Positions 30,267 through 39,765 are shown, numbered from the stretch's first letter. The stretch: DNA of 64,000 bases from Hyphomicrobium sp. (GCA_030148425.1 JASBTM010000017.1:682001-746000), one strand, 5' to 3'. Translations and numbers: made by a program. The notes: generated by a model from the sequence alone, not told the origin.

Positions 30267-32099
30267 ATGTTGAAGAAATTTCTCGTATGCTGGGGCATCG
30301 CCACATTCGTTGGCGTTGTGCCGGCGGTGGCCGATGCGCCGAAGCATAACGTCGTTCTCTTTGTTCCCGACGGCCTGCGCCCCAGCATCGTCACGCCCGA
30401 GACGGCGCCGACATTTGCCGAGATCCGTGACAAGGGCGTCAACTTCGTCAACAGCCATTCGCTCTTCCCGACTTTCACGATGCCGAATTCGAGCGGCATG
30501 GCGACCGGACATTACCTCGGCGACACGGGCGTTTTCGGCAACGTGCTCTATGCTGGCTTCATTATCCGGTCGGAAACCGCGGCGCGTCTGGCGTTCATCG
30601 AGAACGACGGCATCATCGGCGATATTGACAATCACTTCGCCGGCAACTTCATCGACGAAGAGACGATTTTGCATGTCGCGCATCGCTCCGGTTTCAACAC
30701 CGCTGCCATTGGAAAGATCGGCCCAACGGTCGTTTTCGATCACACGTCGCGCGGGGGCGGCGAAAGCGTGATCATGGACGACGCCACGGGAACGTCAGCA
30801 GGCATTCCCCTTGCACCGTGGGTGATCGACGGACTGAAAGCCGAGGGACTGCCAACCGAGGCGCCGAGCCGCTTGACGAACAAAGACCACGGCGACTTCA
30901 AGACGCCCGGCACGAAAGACGCCAACATCGTCCAGCAGGGATATTTCGCATCGGCGCTGACGAACGTCGTGCTGCCGAAATTCAAGGCCGATGGAAAGCC
31001 TTTCGTTGTCGTCTTCTGGTCGCGCGATCCGGATGGAACGCAGCATAATCAGGGTGACAGCTTCTTGAGGCTTGAGCCCGGCATCAACGGGCCGACGTCC
31101 ATGGCTGCCATTCGCAATGCTGATGCCAATCTCGCGATGATCCGCCGGACGCTCGACAAGCTCGGCCTGACGGAGACCACGAATATCATCATCTCGTCCG
31201 ACCACGGCTTCTCGACGATCTCGAAGCAAAGCCAAACGAGCGGCGCGGCCAAGCAGGCCTATCCGAATGTCCCGCAGTCGTTGCTGCCGCCGGGCTTCCT
31301 GGCGATCGATCTCGCGGCGGCGCTCGACATGCCTCTTTTCGATCCCGACAACGGCAACGCGAAAGTCGAGAGCGGTCAGCATCCCGCCGATGCAAACGGA
31401 TATATCGGCGAAGACGCGAACGCGCCCAAGGTCATCGTCGCGGCGAATGGCGGCTCAGACCTCATTTATATTCCAAGTGGCGACCGCGCGCTGACGCAGA
31501 AGACTATCGACGCGCTGCTGGCCCAAGACTACGTCAGCGGCATTTTCGTCGAAGACGATCTCGGTAGTTTTGCCGGCACGCTGCCTTTGAGTGCGGTCAA
31601 TCTCAAAGGCGCGGCACAGATGCTGAGGCCGTCGATTGTCGTCAACTTCAAGAGCTTCTCGACGGGTTGTTCTGTCCCCACGATGTGCGCGGTCGAGGTT
31701 GCGGACACCGGTTTGCAGCAGGGGCAAGGTATGCACGGTAGCTTCAACCGCGGCGACACCGCCAACTTCATGGCCGCGTTCGGGCCGGACTTCAAACAAG
31801 GTTTTATCGACGAGGCGCCGGCGAGCAACGCCGATATCGGCAAGACCATCGCCGCCATCCTCGGTCTGCTGCCGGAGAGCCACGGCAAGCTCGTCGGCCG
31901 GCCGCTCGCCGAGGCCTTTCCGAACGGAGCCATGCCGCAGTGGGAGCGTAAAACTTTGACGTCGGAACCGTCGGCCGCAGGACTACGAACGATCCTGAAC
32001 TATCAGATTTCCGGCGATACAAAGTATTTCGATGCGGCAGGTTTCGAGGGGCGGACCGTCGGCCTCCACACCGATGCGACGATGGCCGACAAGAAATAG
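30267..32099 (+). CDS. Secreted alkaline phosphatase/nucleotide pyrophosphatase-type enzyme
   Basis: The 610-residue protein starts MLKKFLVCWGIATFVGVVPA with a signal peptide cut near VADAP. It has the metal sites of the type I phosphodiesterase/NPP branch of the alkaline phosphatase superfamily: VVLFVPDGLRP (first Asp), the nucleophile region FPTFTMPNSSGMATGHYLGD, WSRDPDGTQHNQGD (Asp and His), SSDHGFSTI (Asp-His) and GMHGSFNRGD (His). It should hydrolyse phosphomono- or diesters in the periplasm. I chose ATG 30267 because it gives a clean signal peptide, while the longer frame from 30189 does not. Confidence 0.85.
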   Translation: MLKKFLVCWGIATFVGVVPAVADAPKHNVVLFVPDGLRPSIVTPETAPTFAEIRDKGVNFVNSHSLFPTFTMPNSSGMATGHYLGDTGVFGNVLYAGFIIRSETAARLAFIENDGIIGDIDNHFAGNFIDEETILHVAHRSGFNTAAIGKIGPTVVFDHTSRGGGESVIMDDATGTSAGIPLAPWVIDGLKAEGLPTEAPSRLTNKDHGDFKTPGTKDANIVQQGYFASALTNVVLPKFKADGKPFVVVFWSRDPDGTQHNQGDSFLRLEPGINGPTSMAAIRNADANLAMIRRTLDKLGLTETTNIIISSDHGFSTISKQSQTSGAAKQAYPNVPQSLLPPGFLAIDLAAALDMPLFDPDNGNAKVESGQHPADANGYIGEDANAPKVIVAANGGSDLIYIPSGDRALTQKTIDALLAQDYVSGIFVEDDLGSFAGTLPLSAVNLKGAAQMLRPSIVVNFKSFSTGCSVPTMCAVEVADTGLQQGQGMHGSFNRGDTANFMAAFGPDFKQGFIDEAPASNADIGKTIAAILGLLPESHGKLVGRPLAEAFPNGAMPQWERKTLTSEPSAAGLRTILNYQISGDTKYFDAAGFEGRTVGLHTDATMADKK

Positions 32100-32120
32100 C
32101 CCAGTCGTTGAAGCGGCATA

Positions 32121-32144
32121 GGGGCCGCGGAGCTCTGCGGCCCC
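32121..32144. terminator. GC-rich stem-loop between convergent genes
   Basis: GGGGCCGC pairs perfectly with GCGGCCCC over an 8-base loop, between the phosphodiesterase and glycosyltransferase stop codons. There is no T tract, but the position suits a shared terminator. Confidence 0.6.
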
Positions 32145-32163
32145 CGATAGTTCACCGACAGGT

Positions 32164-33345
32164 TCAGATGATTTTGGAGGTGACAGCCAGCGTTCGGCTT
32201 GCTCCCGGCACAGCGCCTTCGCCATCCTCCTTCGCGACGCTCATATCGTTTCCGCGCCAAACGAACGTGTTTCCCGCCCATCCCTCGACCCAGAGGACTG
32301 GCAGCAGAGCGTCGCGCAGCATCCAGGCGAATGGCGACTGCCACCGCATATGCCATCCGGCAGCGCGCGCCAGCGTCGCTTCCGTGCCGTACCAAAACGT
32401 GAGAAGCGCGGAGAGCGCTAAAAGCGGATCGACATCGAAACCTGTCGCAGCGATCATAGCCGAAGCGGCAGGCAACGAGCATCCCGTAAGAATTTCCGGT
32501 GCATAGAATACGGGGAATGTCGCGCGTCGCAGTCTCGCCCAGCGAACCTGGCGGTCCCACACCTGGCTAATCGATCTCGGACCCAACGGTTGCGCGAAGG
32601 GGCGATCAACGATGCGGACATCGAGACCGTGCGCGCGAACGATCTTCGTCGCGGCAGCGTCTTCAGCGATCTCGGCACCCAGCGCTTCGATGCCGCCCGC
32701 ATCATCGAGGATGTCGCGACGCCAGAGCATTGACTTGCCCTGGGCAAATCCGAAACCGATCGCATCGGCGGCGCTTTGCCAGCGAGCCTGATAGGTGTTG
32801 AGAAACGCGCATTCGAGTTCGGCCCAGAAACCTATCGGATGGCTGCCGACCGGTGGGGAACAGACAAGTCCGACGCCGGGCTCGAAGCTGCGGAACAAAT
32901 CGTCGAGATACCAGGCCGGCATCAGGACATTGTTGTCGGCGAGAACAATCCATTGATGCTTCGCCGCCGCCCAGCCTTTGACGATATTATTGAGTTTCGG
33001 ATTGCTCGTCGGTCTGTCATCGCCGATGAGAAGACGTGCGTCGATGTCGGGATACTCCGCCATCAATCTGCGGACGAGCAGGACAGCAGCATCGTCCTCG
33101 CGAGCCGCGCAAAAAACGATCTCGTAACCTTTGGCATCAAGCTCGAAGGTCGAGCGAAGCGTCATCTCGTCGAAATGATCGATGCCGCAGATGGGCCGAA
33201 CGATGCTGACCGGCTCAAAACGACGCCCGCGCGAGCTGCTCCGCGACGCAGAAACGCGATAGATGGCGAGCGCGGCCGTCACGAAATGCGTCGAGGCCGC
33301 CAAAATGCAGAAGACCAGAGCCGCCGTCACGACAAGATCGGCCAT
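32164..33345 (-). CDS. Ceramide glucosyltransferase-like GT (HpnI/GT21 family)
   Basis: The 393-residue membrane enzyme has an N-terminal helix, a cytoplasmic GT-A domain and C-terminal hydrophobic segments. The family's D1,D2,D3,(Q/R)xxRW series is visible: SIVRPICGIDHFDEMTLR, WIVLADNNVLMPAWYLDD, GAEIAEDAAATKIVRAHG and DRQVRWARLRR (QVRW). These are the motifs of ceramide glucosyltransferases and of HpnI, which adds an N-acetylglucosamine to bacteriohopanetetrol. With no hpn neighbours here, either a hopanoid or a sphingolipid-type acceptor remains possible. Confidence 0.8.
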   Translation of the reverse strand: MADLVVTAALVFCILAASTHFVTAALAIYRVSASRSSSRGRRFEPVSIVRPICGIDHFDEMTLRSTFELDAKGYEIVFCAAREDDAAVLLVRRLMAEYPDIDARLLIGDDRPTSNPKLNNIVKGWAAAKHQWIVLADNNVLMPAWYLDDLFRSFEPGVGLVCSPPVGSHPIGFWAELECAFLNTYQARWQSAADAIGFGFAQGKSMLWRRDILDDAGGIEALGAEIAEDAAATKIVRAHGLDVRIVDRPFAQPLGPRSISQVWDRQVRWARLRRATFPVFYAPEILTGCSLPAASAMIAATGFDVDPLLALSALLTFWYGTEATLARAAGWHMRWQSPFAWMLRDALLPVLWVEGWAGNTFVWRGNDMSVAKEDGEGAVPGASRTLAVTSKII

Positions 33346-33496
33346 TGCTTCTCCGTCGATAAAACTGAAACCGCTGCATTCCAGGATTCAATGAAATATC
33401 GACGACGGTTGCACGACAAGTATGCGACAACCAGCAGGAATAGGCGAAAGTTGTACCTCATCCACACCTTGTCGCGGCATTAAGGCTCGATTGGCC

Positions 33497-33760
33497 CTAT
33501 GACTTCGGCGCTGTGCCGGAAAATCGATGCATGGCTCGCGTCAGCGCGAATGCCCCGACAAACGCCGCCAACGTCAGGCCGATAACGGACGGCAATCCAT
33601 CATTCAGATTTACCGCAGTGAGAATTTCATAAGCGATCGCCGCGCCAATCAATCCGCCCAGCGCCGATACGACCGTATTGGACACGCCGCGAAGAGACAG
33701 GCCATAAAGAATGCCGACAATCAGTCCGGGGTACATCGCCGGCCAGAAATGATCGTCCAT
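33497..33760 (-). CDS. Small membrane protein (87 aa)
   Basis: Starting MDDHFWPAMYPGLIVGILYG, the product has three hydrophobic stretches (about 10-28, 29-46 and 58-75) and a short basic tail. An upstream extension of the frame to 33907 adds residues unlike a membrane protein, and ATG 33760 gives a natural N-terminus. Its glycine-rich helices recall small holin-like or GlsB-like proteins, but no named family is certain. It lies 150 bases upstream of the glycosyltransferase on the same strand. Confidence 0.65.
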   Translation of the reverse strand: MDDHFWPAMYPGLIVGILYGLSLRGVSNTVVSALGGLIGAAIAYEILTAVNLNDGLPSVIGLTLAAFVGAFALTRAMHRFSGTAPKS

Positions 33761-33903
33761 GTTTTTGCTCCCCGCTTTTCGCCCCTCGCCAGCTAGCACC
33801 CACTGCCAGGTTCCGGCTTGATACCAGTCAAGGACAGCCTCAGCGAGGGACGGACGGATGACCTTGCACCGCGCCCCGACAGCTCGACCACGGAAGACAT
33901 TCC

Positions 33904-33940
33904 ACAAAAAAGACCGGCAGCCTATAAGCCACCGGTCTTA
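33904..33940 (-). terminator. Rho-independent terminator of the small-protein cluster
   Basis: On the minus strand AAGACCGG pairs with CCGGTCTT and is followed by a run of T residues (TTTTTTGTGG). It lies 72 bases past the stop of the 59-codon frame at 34013-34192 and marks the end of that leftward transcript. Confidence 0.75.
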
Positions 33941-34012
33941 AGTCCCCGATCGCGAATGCCGCGAGCAGGTCCAGGGAAGAAAATGCAGGTGTGAGCTTCA
34001 GTCGTAAGCGGC

Positions 34013-34192
34013 TCAGAAATCCGTCGTCGGACCAACCGGCGCGAGTTCGGAAAGAGGCTCGTGCGAATGGTCCGAACGAGAGGAAACCAGAGCCAGTTTC
34101 GCTCGCGGTGGGTTCGTCCGCGTGGGCGGCCGTAGGGCGGGGCGATGACCTCGGGTGACCTCGCCCGGGACAGACTTAGATTTGCTCGTCAT
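34013..34192 (-). CDS. Possible coupled small protein (59 aa)
   Basis: The ATG at 34192 overlaps the stop of the 75-residue gene by four bases (ATGA), the mark of translational coupling. The product starts MTSKSKSVPGEVTRGHRP, is rich in Pro, Arg and Ser, looks disordered, and ends SELAPVGPTTDF. A clear terminator follows. No family is known to me. The spacing and terminator argue for a real gene; the low-complexity sequence argues for caution. Confidence 0.4.
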   Translation of the reverse strand: MTSKSKSVPGEVTRGHRPALRPPTRTNPPRAKLALVSSRSDHSHEPLSELAPVGPTTDF

Positions 34193-34416
34193 AGCGCGAA
34201 AGCCTCCCGCCCCGAGATTGCGGTCCGGCGGCGACGCCGGCTTGATGCATGAGCAATTGCCGCGCGCTCGGCGAGGAACGCGTTTGCGAAGCGGCGGCCT
34301 TCCAGGGCACTGTATTCGCCGAGGGCCGCGTGAAAGAGGTAATCGCGCTCGCCATCTTCGCGAATGATGAGTCCGGCTTGGTCGTCTCCGACCTCAATGA
34401 CGTATGATTTGGACAT
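34189..34416 (-). CDS. Small conserved-type hypothetical protein (75 aa)
   Basis: The product begins MSKSYVIEVGDDQAGLIIRE and continues with GEYSALEGRRFANAFLAERA. This order of a short beta unit followed by an ALEGR-type motif and a helix resembles a small protein common in Hyphomicrobiales, function unknown. ATG 34416 is preceded by GAGAAG. The open frame continues to 34857, but the upstream part reads like non-coding sequence. It sits between a Cys-rich micro-ORF and a coupled 59-residue frame. Confidence 0.6.
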   Translation of the reverse strand: MSKSYVIEVGDDQAGLIIREDGERDYLFHAALGEYSALEGRRFANAFLAERAAIAHASSRRRRRTAISGREAFAL

Positions 34417-34499
34417 GTCTTCTCTCTGCCGGAACGATGCCGGCGACCTTTCGATGTTCGAGATGTTCGTTGAAACGGGTTTTGCTAGAGCCAGTGCTT

Positions 34500-34583
34500 T
34501 CAGCAGGGACAGCAACAACATGCCCAGCAAGCGCCGCTCATCATCTCGCGAGGTGAGGGAAGGATCATGGTCGTGCGGTTCAT
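34500..34583 (-). CDS. Candidate Cys-rich micropeptide (27 aa)
   Basis: An ATG at 34583 with GGAGA five bases upstream opens a 27-codon frame ending TGA at 34500. Six of the last nine residues are cysteines (GACWACCCCPC). The frame is 83 bases upstream of the 75-residue gene on the same strand. A good ribosome site and a striking C-terminus make it a candidate, either metal- or thiol-active or a modified peptide precursor. A chance frame cannot be excluded from one genome. Confidence 0.35.
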   Translation of the reverse strand: MNRTTMILPSPREMMSGACWACCCCPC

Positions 34584-34905
34584 AGCGGTCTCCATTGGCG
34601 GAGCCCACGAGTTCGTCGTGGAGCTTAGCGTTTGATGACGCGGCGCAAGTCTCATCGAAATCACCGCGGAAGGCACATGATCGTGCCGACGAGAGCATCA
34701 AAGTCCCGTTCGCTGCCCGGAGCAAATAAGAAGAAGTTCGATGCTTAGAAGCCGGGCGCGAGTCCTGCCGGTACGAGACGTAAGCACATGATATGAAACT
34801 CGTTTTTCCTATCCGGTTCCTGAGATTAAAGGTCTCGGGATAAGGGGCTGGCGACAAGCTTGGATTGGTGGGATACCGTTTTCAGGCATGGCGCGGGGAT
34901 AGCTT
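34584..34905. other. Promoter region between small-protein cluster and ugd
   Basis: This 322-base gap separates leftward small genes from the rightward UDP-glucose dehydrogenase gene. It must hold promoters in both directions. I see no repeat or strong hairpin, and the minus-strand frame crossing it does not look like protein. Confidence 0.4.
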
Positions 34906-36285
34906 ATGAAGATTTGCATGATTGGCGCGGGATATGTCGGACTGGTCTCCGCAGCGTGCTTTTCCGACTTCGGCTGGACGGTGACGTGCGTCGATAAGGA
35001 TCCTGCCCGTCTGGCCGATTTGAAAGCCGGACGCTCCCCCATCTACGAACCGGGGCTTGAAGCGCTCATGGAGCGCAACATAAAAGCTGGCCGACTGTTG
35101 TTTACCGACACTCTAGGCCCTGCCGTCGCCGAAGCCGATGTTGTCTTTCTGGCCGTCGGCACGCCAATGCGGCGAGGCGACGGGTATGCCGATCTTTCCT
35201 ACGTCTTCACGGCGGTCGAAGAGGCCGCGCCACACCTTCGAGACTTCACAGTTGTTACGACGAAGTCGACGGTGCCGGTCGGCACGAGCCGCGAGATCGA
35301 ACGCCGCCTCAAAGCGAAGCGGCCGGAAGCCGAATTCGCCGTGTGCTCAAATCCGGAATTCCTGCGAGAAGGTTCCGCCATCCAGGACTTCACGCACCCT
35401 GATCGTGTACTGGTCGGCACGGATGACGAGCGCGCCCGCGAAGTGATGGGCCGCCTCTACAAACCGCTCGCGCTCCGCGGTTCGCCCGTGATGTTCGTCG
35501 AACGGGAATCCGCCGAGCTCGCCAAGTACGCCGCCAACGCTTTTCTGGCGCTCAAAATCAGCTTTATCAACGAAATCGCGGATTTGTGCGAAAGCATCGG
35601 CGCCGACGTGCAGGAAGTTGCGTCGGCAATCGGCAAGGACCGCCGGATCGGCGACAAGTTCCTGCATCCCGGTCCAGGATACGGCGGATCTTGTTTCCCA
35701 AAGGACGTTTCAGCGCTGATCCGGACAGCGCGCGAGGCGAAATCCCCCGTCTCGATCATCGAGCAGGTGGAACGCGTCAATCATGAGCGCAAGCTCGCTA
35801 TGGCGATCCGGATCGAGGAAGCCGCAGGCGGGTCGGTTCGCAACAAGACGATTGCGATACTCGGCCTTACCTTCAAACCTAATACCGACGACATGCGCGA
35901 CGCGCCAAGCCTCGTGATCGTGCCCATGCTGCAGGAACGCGGCGCGACGATACGAGCCTGCGATCCGCAAGGTCGCCGTCAAGCCGAGCCTTTGCTGCCC
36001 GGCATCGTGTGGTGCGAAAGCGCGGGCGAAGCCGCGGAAGGCGCTGATCTATTGGTGGTCGTGACCGAATGGAACGAATTCCGAGCCCTCGATCTGGAAG
36101 ACTTGAAACGGCGCATGACCGGCAAAACCATCGTCGACCTCAGGAATGTGTTCGACGCGGACGCTGCACGCGACCTTGGTCTCAGCTACTCCGGCATCGG
36201 CCGGGGGCAAGCGCATACACCGGCTTCCGAACATAATAACCAGGAAGGCAAGGCGAGCCTCCATCCCGCACCCACCGCCAGTTAA
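34906..36285 (+). CDS. ugd: UDP-glucose 6-dehydrogenase
   Basis: The 459-residue protein starts MKICMIGAGYVGLVSAACFS with the NAD loop GAGYVG. Substrate motifs include SNPEFLREGSAIQDF (about 147-161) and the catalytic Cys in GPGYGGSCFPKDVSAL near 265. LTFKPNTDDMRDAPSL closes the third domain. It oxidises UDP-glucose to UDP-glucuronate with two NAD, feeding exopolysaccharide and lipid glycan synthesis. A 25-residue polar tail follows the usual end of the family. It is monocistronic, with a hairpin after the stop. Confidence 0.95.
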   Translation: MKICMIGAGYVGLVSAACFSDFGWTVTCVDKDPARLADLKAGRSPIYEPGLEALMERNIKAGRLLFTDTLGPAVAEADVVFLAVGTPMRRGDGYADLSYVFTAVEEAAPHLRDFTVVTTKSTVPVGTSREIERRLKAKRPEAEFAVCSNPEFLREGSAIQDFTHPDRVLVGTDDERAREVMGRLYKPLALRGSPVMFVERESAELAKYAANAFLALKISFINEIADLCESIGADVQEVASAIGKDRRIGDKFLHPGPGYGGSCFPKDVSALIRTAREAKSPVSIIEQVERVNHERKLAMAIRIEEAAGGSVRNKTIAILGLTFKPNTDDMRDAPSLVIVPMLQERGATIRACDPQGRRQAEPLLPGIVWCESAGEAAEGADLLVVVTEWNEFRALDLEDLKRRMTGKTIVDLRNVFDADAARDLGLSYSGIGRGQAHTPASEHNNQEGKASLHPAPTAS

Positions 36286-36312
36286 ACGTTCTCCGGCGGA
36301 TCTTGAGTTGCA

Positions 36313-36338
36313 GATCGTGCGCCCTTCGGCGCGCGATC
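36313..36338 (+). terminator. Stem-loop after ugd
   Basis: GATCGTGCGCC pairs with GGCGCGCGATC (one G-U pair) around a CTTC tetraloop, followed by ATCTTGTTG. It is a plausible terminator of ugd, with a poor T tract. Confidence 0.6.
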
Positions 36339-36406
36339 ATCTTGTTGAACAGCATCATATTTTCCGGCCGGCGGATTTTTTCTCCCTCATCTCCGGACCG
36401 ATGACG

Positions 36407-36453
36407 CCCTCGCGCAAGCTTCGCGTAGGAAGCTCGCCCCCAAAGCGCGAGGG
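36407..36453 (+). promoter_or_regulatory. Nested stem-loop in the flhA leader
   Basis: CCCTCGCGC (36407-36415) pairs perfectly with GCGCGAGGG (36445-36453). Inside the loop AGCTTC (36417-36422) pairs with GAAGCT (36429-36434). The 3' arm contains GAGGG, the only ribosome-site-like sequence before the flhA ATG at 36466, and is followed by ATCTCTTTTATC. It could hide the flhA ribosome site or act as an intrinsic terminator. Confidence 0.5.
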
Positions 36454-36465
36454 ATCTCTTTTATC

Positions 36466-38562
36466 ATGGCAGCGACGAAAACCAGCGTCGGCAGTGGCGT
36501 CGATCTTGGCCTAGGACAGCGAGACGCCGGTCTTGCTGTCGGCGTTATCGGGATCCTGACTATCCTGTTTCTGCCGCTGCCGGCGTTCGTCATGGATATC
36601 GGGTTGGCGCTATCGATTGCCCTGTCGATCACCATTCTGATGGTCGCGTTGTGGATACGACGACCGCTCGAATTCACGGCGTTTCCGACGATCCTGCTGA
36701 TCGCGACGCTGCTGCGACTTTCGCTCAACGTCGCGACGACGCGACTGATCCTGTCTCAGGGCGCCGAAGGTCCGACTGCCGCAGGGCACGTCATTGCGGG
36801 CTTCGCCGAATTCGTCATGGGCGGAAACTTCGTCATCGGCCTCGTCGTCTTCATCATTCTCGTGACGGTGAACTTCGTCGTCATCACGAAGGGCGCAACG
36901 CGTATCGCTGAAGTCGGCGCGCGTTTCACCCTCGACTCGTTGCCGGGTAAACAGATGGCGGTCGACGCCGATTTGTCCTCCGGCTCGATAGACGAGAAAG
37001 AGGCGATCCGCCGCCGAAGGGAACTCGAGGAAGAAAGCCAGTTCTTCGGCGCAATGGACGGCGCGTCCAAATTCGTTCGCGGCGACGCCATCGCGGGCCT
37101 GATCATCACCGCCGTCAACATCTTCGGCGGCATCATCATCGGCGTCACGCAACACGATTTGGCTTTCGATCACGCCGTCGATACGTTTGTCAAACTCTCG
37201 GTGGGCGACGGTCTGGTCACGCAGATCCCGGCGCTCGTCGTATCGCTCGCGGCGGGTCTTCTCGTCTCCAAAGGCGGTACGCACGGATCGACCGAAGGCG
37301 TCATCGTCAGCCAGCTGGGCAACTATCCGCGGGCGCTGACGGTGGCTGGAGGCGTGATGGCTATTCTCGCACTCGCGCCGGGCCTGCCATTTATGCCTTT
37401 CGCCGTGATCGGCGGCGGGCTCCTATTCCTCAGCCGAGGCCTCCTTCGGCAAAAGGCCGAGACTGCGGAAGCCGCAGCAATCGCGAATACGACTTCGGCA
37501 CAGCCGTCCGCCGAGGAGCAATCTCGCCAATCGATTCGGGATCAGTTGAAGACGACGGAAATCGAAATCTGCTTCGGCAAGCAAATCTCGACGGTTCTAA
37601 TGCGGCCGAGCAGCGATCTACCGCAACGCGTCGCGAAGATGCGGCGGAAATTCGCTAAGCAGTACGGCTTCGTCGTGCCAGAGATCAGGCTTTCTGAAGA
37701 TCTCTCGGTTCCAACGAAGAGCTATCAGATCAAGGTGCATGGCACTGTGGTCGCGACCGCCGAGCTGCGCCTTGGCGACGTGCTTGTCGTCGTCGGAGAT
37801 GGGCCGAAGCCAGAAGCGCCGGGCGACGAAACGCGCGAGCCGGCGTTCGGCATGAAGGCGCTTTGGATACCCGATATTTTCACGAACGCATTGAAGCGCG
37901 ACGGCTTCGTGCCTGTCGAAAATACGTCCGTGCTGTTGACGCACGTTGCCGAAGTCATCCGCAACAGTCTGGCGCAGCTTTTCTCGTATCGCGATCTGCG
38001 TGCGCTTCTCGAACGCCTCGATCCAGAATATCGCAAGCTGCTCGACGAAATCTGCCCGTCGCAGATCTCCTATTCCGGACTGCAAAGCGTACTAAAGATG
38101 CTGCTGGCGGAGCGCGTCTCGATCCGGAATTTGCATCTTATCCTCGAGGCAGTTGCAGAAATCGCGCCGTTCACGCGCAAAGCCGAGCAAATCTCCGAGC
38201 ACGTTCGCATGCGGCTTTCGACGCAGATCTGCGGCGATCTGAGCGAGGGCAACTATCTCAAAGTCGTGCGCCTCGGAAACAAATGGGAACTTGCCTTCCA
38301 TCAGGCGCTGAAGCGCGACGTAAAGGGTGAGGTCATCGAATTCGATATTGAACCTCGTCTCATCGAGCAATTCGGAGCCGATCTTGCGGGCGTCGTGCAG
38401 CCGCTCATGGATGCAGGACATCAGTTCGTTTTGGTGACAGCTGCGGAAACGCGGCCTTACGTTCATACGGTTACGGAGCGTCTCTATGGTACGCTTCCCG
38501 TTCTTTCTCATTTGGAGATCAGCCGCGGCGTTCAGATCCAGTCGCTCGGCGCCGTCTCATGA
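36466..38562 (+). CDS. flhA: Flagellar export apparatus protein FlhA
   Basis: The 698-residue protein has eight N-terminal hydrophobic segments (about 20-320) with the family block [20 protein letters not shown] near 77, and [20 protein letters not shown] between helices. The large cytoplasmic domain (about 350-690) has the four-subdomain FlhA pattern, including [20 protein letters not shown]. FlhA forms the nonameric export gate that receives chaperone-substrate complexes. fliR overlaps its stop (ATGA). In rhizobia flhA follows fliQ directly; here fliQ is 20 kb away on the other strand. Confidence 0.96.
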   Translation: MAATKTSVGSGVDLGLGQRDAGLAVGVIGILTILFLPLPAFVMDIGLALSIALSITILMVALWIRRPLEFTAFPTILLIATLLRLSLNVATTRLILSQGAEGPTAAGHVIAGFAEFVMGGNFVIGLVVFIILVTVNFVVITKGATRIAEVGARFTLDSLPGKQMAVDADLSSGSIDEKEAIRRRRELEEESQFFGAMDGASKFVRGDAIAGLIITAVNIFGGIIIGVTQHDLAFDHAVDTFVKLSVGDGLVTQIPALVVSLAAGLLVSKGGTHGSTEGVIVSQLGNYPRALTVAGGVMAILALAPGLPFMPFAVIGGGLLFLSRGLLRQKAETAEAAAIANTTSAQPSAEEQSRQSIRDQLKTTEIEICFGKQISTVLMRPSSDLPQRVAKMRRKFAKQYGFVVPEIRLSEDLSVPTKSYQIKVHGTVVATAELRLGDVLVVVGDGPKPEAPGDETREPAFGMKALWIPDIFTNALKRDGFVPVENTSVLLTHVAEVIRNSLAQLFSYRDLRALLERLDPEYRKLLDEICPSQISYSGLQSVLKMLLAERVSIRNLHLILEAVAEIAPFTRKAEQISEHVRMRLSTQICGDLSEGNYLKVVRLGNKWELAFHQALKRDVKGEVIEFDIEPRLIEQFGADLAGVVQPLMDAGHQFVLVTAAETRPYVHTVTERLYGTLPVLSHLEISRGVQIQSLGAVS

Positions 38563-39323
38563 CGGAACTCACTCATGAGACTCTACTTGTCCCGCTACTC
38601 GTCTTCTGCCGGATCGGGGCATGCTTCATGGTCTTGCCGGGTTTTTCGAGCGATCGCATACCGGTTCAGCTTCGCCTTTTTGCAGCGATAGCCGTATCGC
38701 TCGCGATAACGCCTCTGGTCTATGACATGGTCCGGCCGTCGGCGATCGAAACTCCGAGCAATCTGCTCGCGATGATCGTCGTCGAATCCGCGACCGGCAT
38801 TCTTCTCGGATTTCTCGTGCGCATTCTCTACCTTGCGCTCGAATTTGTTGCGCTCGCCATGGCGAACTTCGCAGGCTACGGTTCGATCTTTTCGCATTCC
38901 GTCGACAACAACGATCCTTCGACGCCATATGCCGCGTTCGTGACGACTCCTGCGATCGTCTTATTTTTTGTTACCGATCAGCACATGAATGTCATTCTTA
39001 TGCTGCAGCGTTCGTACGATGCGATCAAAGTCGGTATGGCGGTCGCCATGCCCCCGAATCTACAAATGATCGTTAATACGTTCGATGCAACGTTCAAATT
39101 GACCTTGCAGCTCAGCGGCGCGCTCGTCGTCTATTCGATCACGGTCAATTTTGCATTCGGCTTCTTGAATAAGATGGTTCCGCAAATCCCGATCTATTTC
39201 GTGTCGGCACCATTCGTAGCGCTCGGCGGCCTGATCATTCTTCTGCAGACCGACAAGACGATACTCGAGATTTTTTCGTCTCTCGTAACGCAAGCGATTC
39301 ATAATCTCGGCCAAAATGGCTAG
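38559..39323 (+). CDS. fliR: Flagellar export apparatus protein FliR
   Basis: The 254-residue membrane protein has six hydrophobic segments with family blocks [20 protein letters not shown] (about 12-31), [20 protein letters not shown] and [20 protein letters not shown]. FliR builds the export gate core with FliP and FliQ. Its ATG overlaps the flhA stop, and its end overlaps the start of a coiled-coil gene by eight bases, so this is a tightly coupled operon. Confidence 0.95.
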   Translation: MTELTHETLLVPLLVFCRIGACFMVLPGFSSDRIPVQLRLFAAIAVSLAITPLVYDMVRPSAIETPSNLLAMIVVESATGILLGFLVRILYLALEFVALAMANFAGYGSIFSHSVDNNDPSTPYAAFVTTPAIVLFFVTDQHMNVILMLQRSYDAIKVGMAVAMPPNLQMIVNTFDATFKLTLQLSGALVVYSITVNFAFGFLNKMVPQIPIYFVSAPFVALGGLIILLQTDKTILEIFSSLVTQAIHNLGQNG

Positions 39324-39732
39324 ATCGTCGAAAAAAATTCGCCGCCTGGTCGAACTCTTTCACGACGTCGAGACCACCGAGCGCGCGAAGGTCGCGGATC
39401 TCGGGCGCCAGATCACTGAACTGCGCATCGCGCAGGACGAGCTTCTGGGCCGGCTCTCCGAGCCGACTCCACAGTCGGAGCCGTTTCTGCCGTTGATATC
39501 GCGTAGCATCGGAAACATGGATCGAAGGCTGCAACGCCTCAACCGTGAACATGAGGACGCGGTGCGACGCTACGCACAGGCCGCTGGCCGAACTCGGGGG
39601 GCGCGAGAGCTTTTCGCCGACGTTCGGGCGGAAGAGGACCGAAAAACCGAACAAAAGGACCTCGAATCGCTGCTCGAGTTTCAACAATCCACCACTGCGC
39701 AAGGCCGGGGTAAGTCAGACCGTACAAGCTGA
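39316..39732 (+). CDS. Coiled-coil protein of the flagellar operon (FliJ-like candidate)
   Basis: The 138-residue product is almost entirely helical and charged (RRLVELFHDVETTERAKVAD, ITELRIAQDELLGRL, MDRRLQRLNREHEDAVRRYA), predicting a two-stranded antiparallel coiled coil. The size, coiled coil and location after fliR resemble FliJ, the stalk-like protein of the export ATPase, but the sequence is not close enough to name. Its start overlaps fliR by eight bases. Confidence 0.6.
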   Translation: MARSSKKIRRLVELFHDVETTERAKVADLGRQITELRIAQDELLGRLSEPTPQSEPFLPLISRSIGNMDRRLQRLNREHEDAVRRYAQAAGRTRGARELFADVRAEEDRKTEQKDLESLLEFQQSTTAQGRGKSDRTS

Positions 39733-39765
39733 TAACGTCGCTCAACTTCGTAATGTGCAACCCCG

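Noticed and set aside
33761..33907. Upstream extension of the small membrane protein frame
   Set aside because: The added residues are unlike a membrane protein and ATG 33760 gives a natural start.
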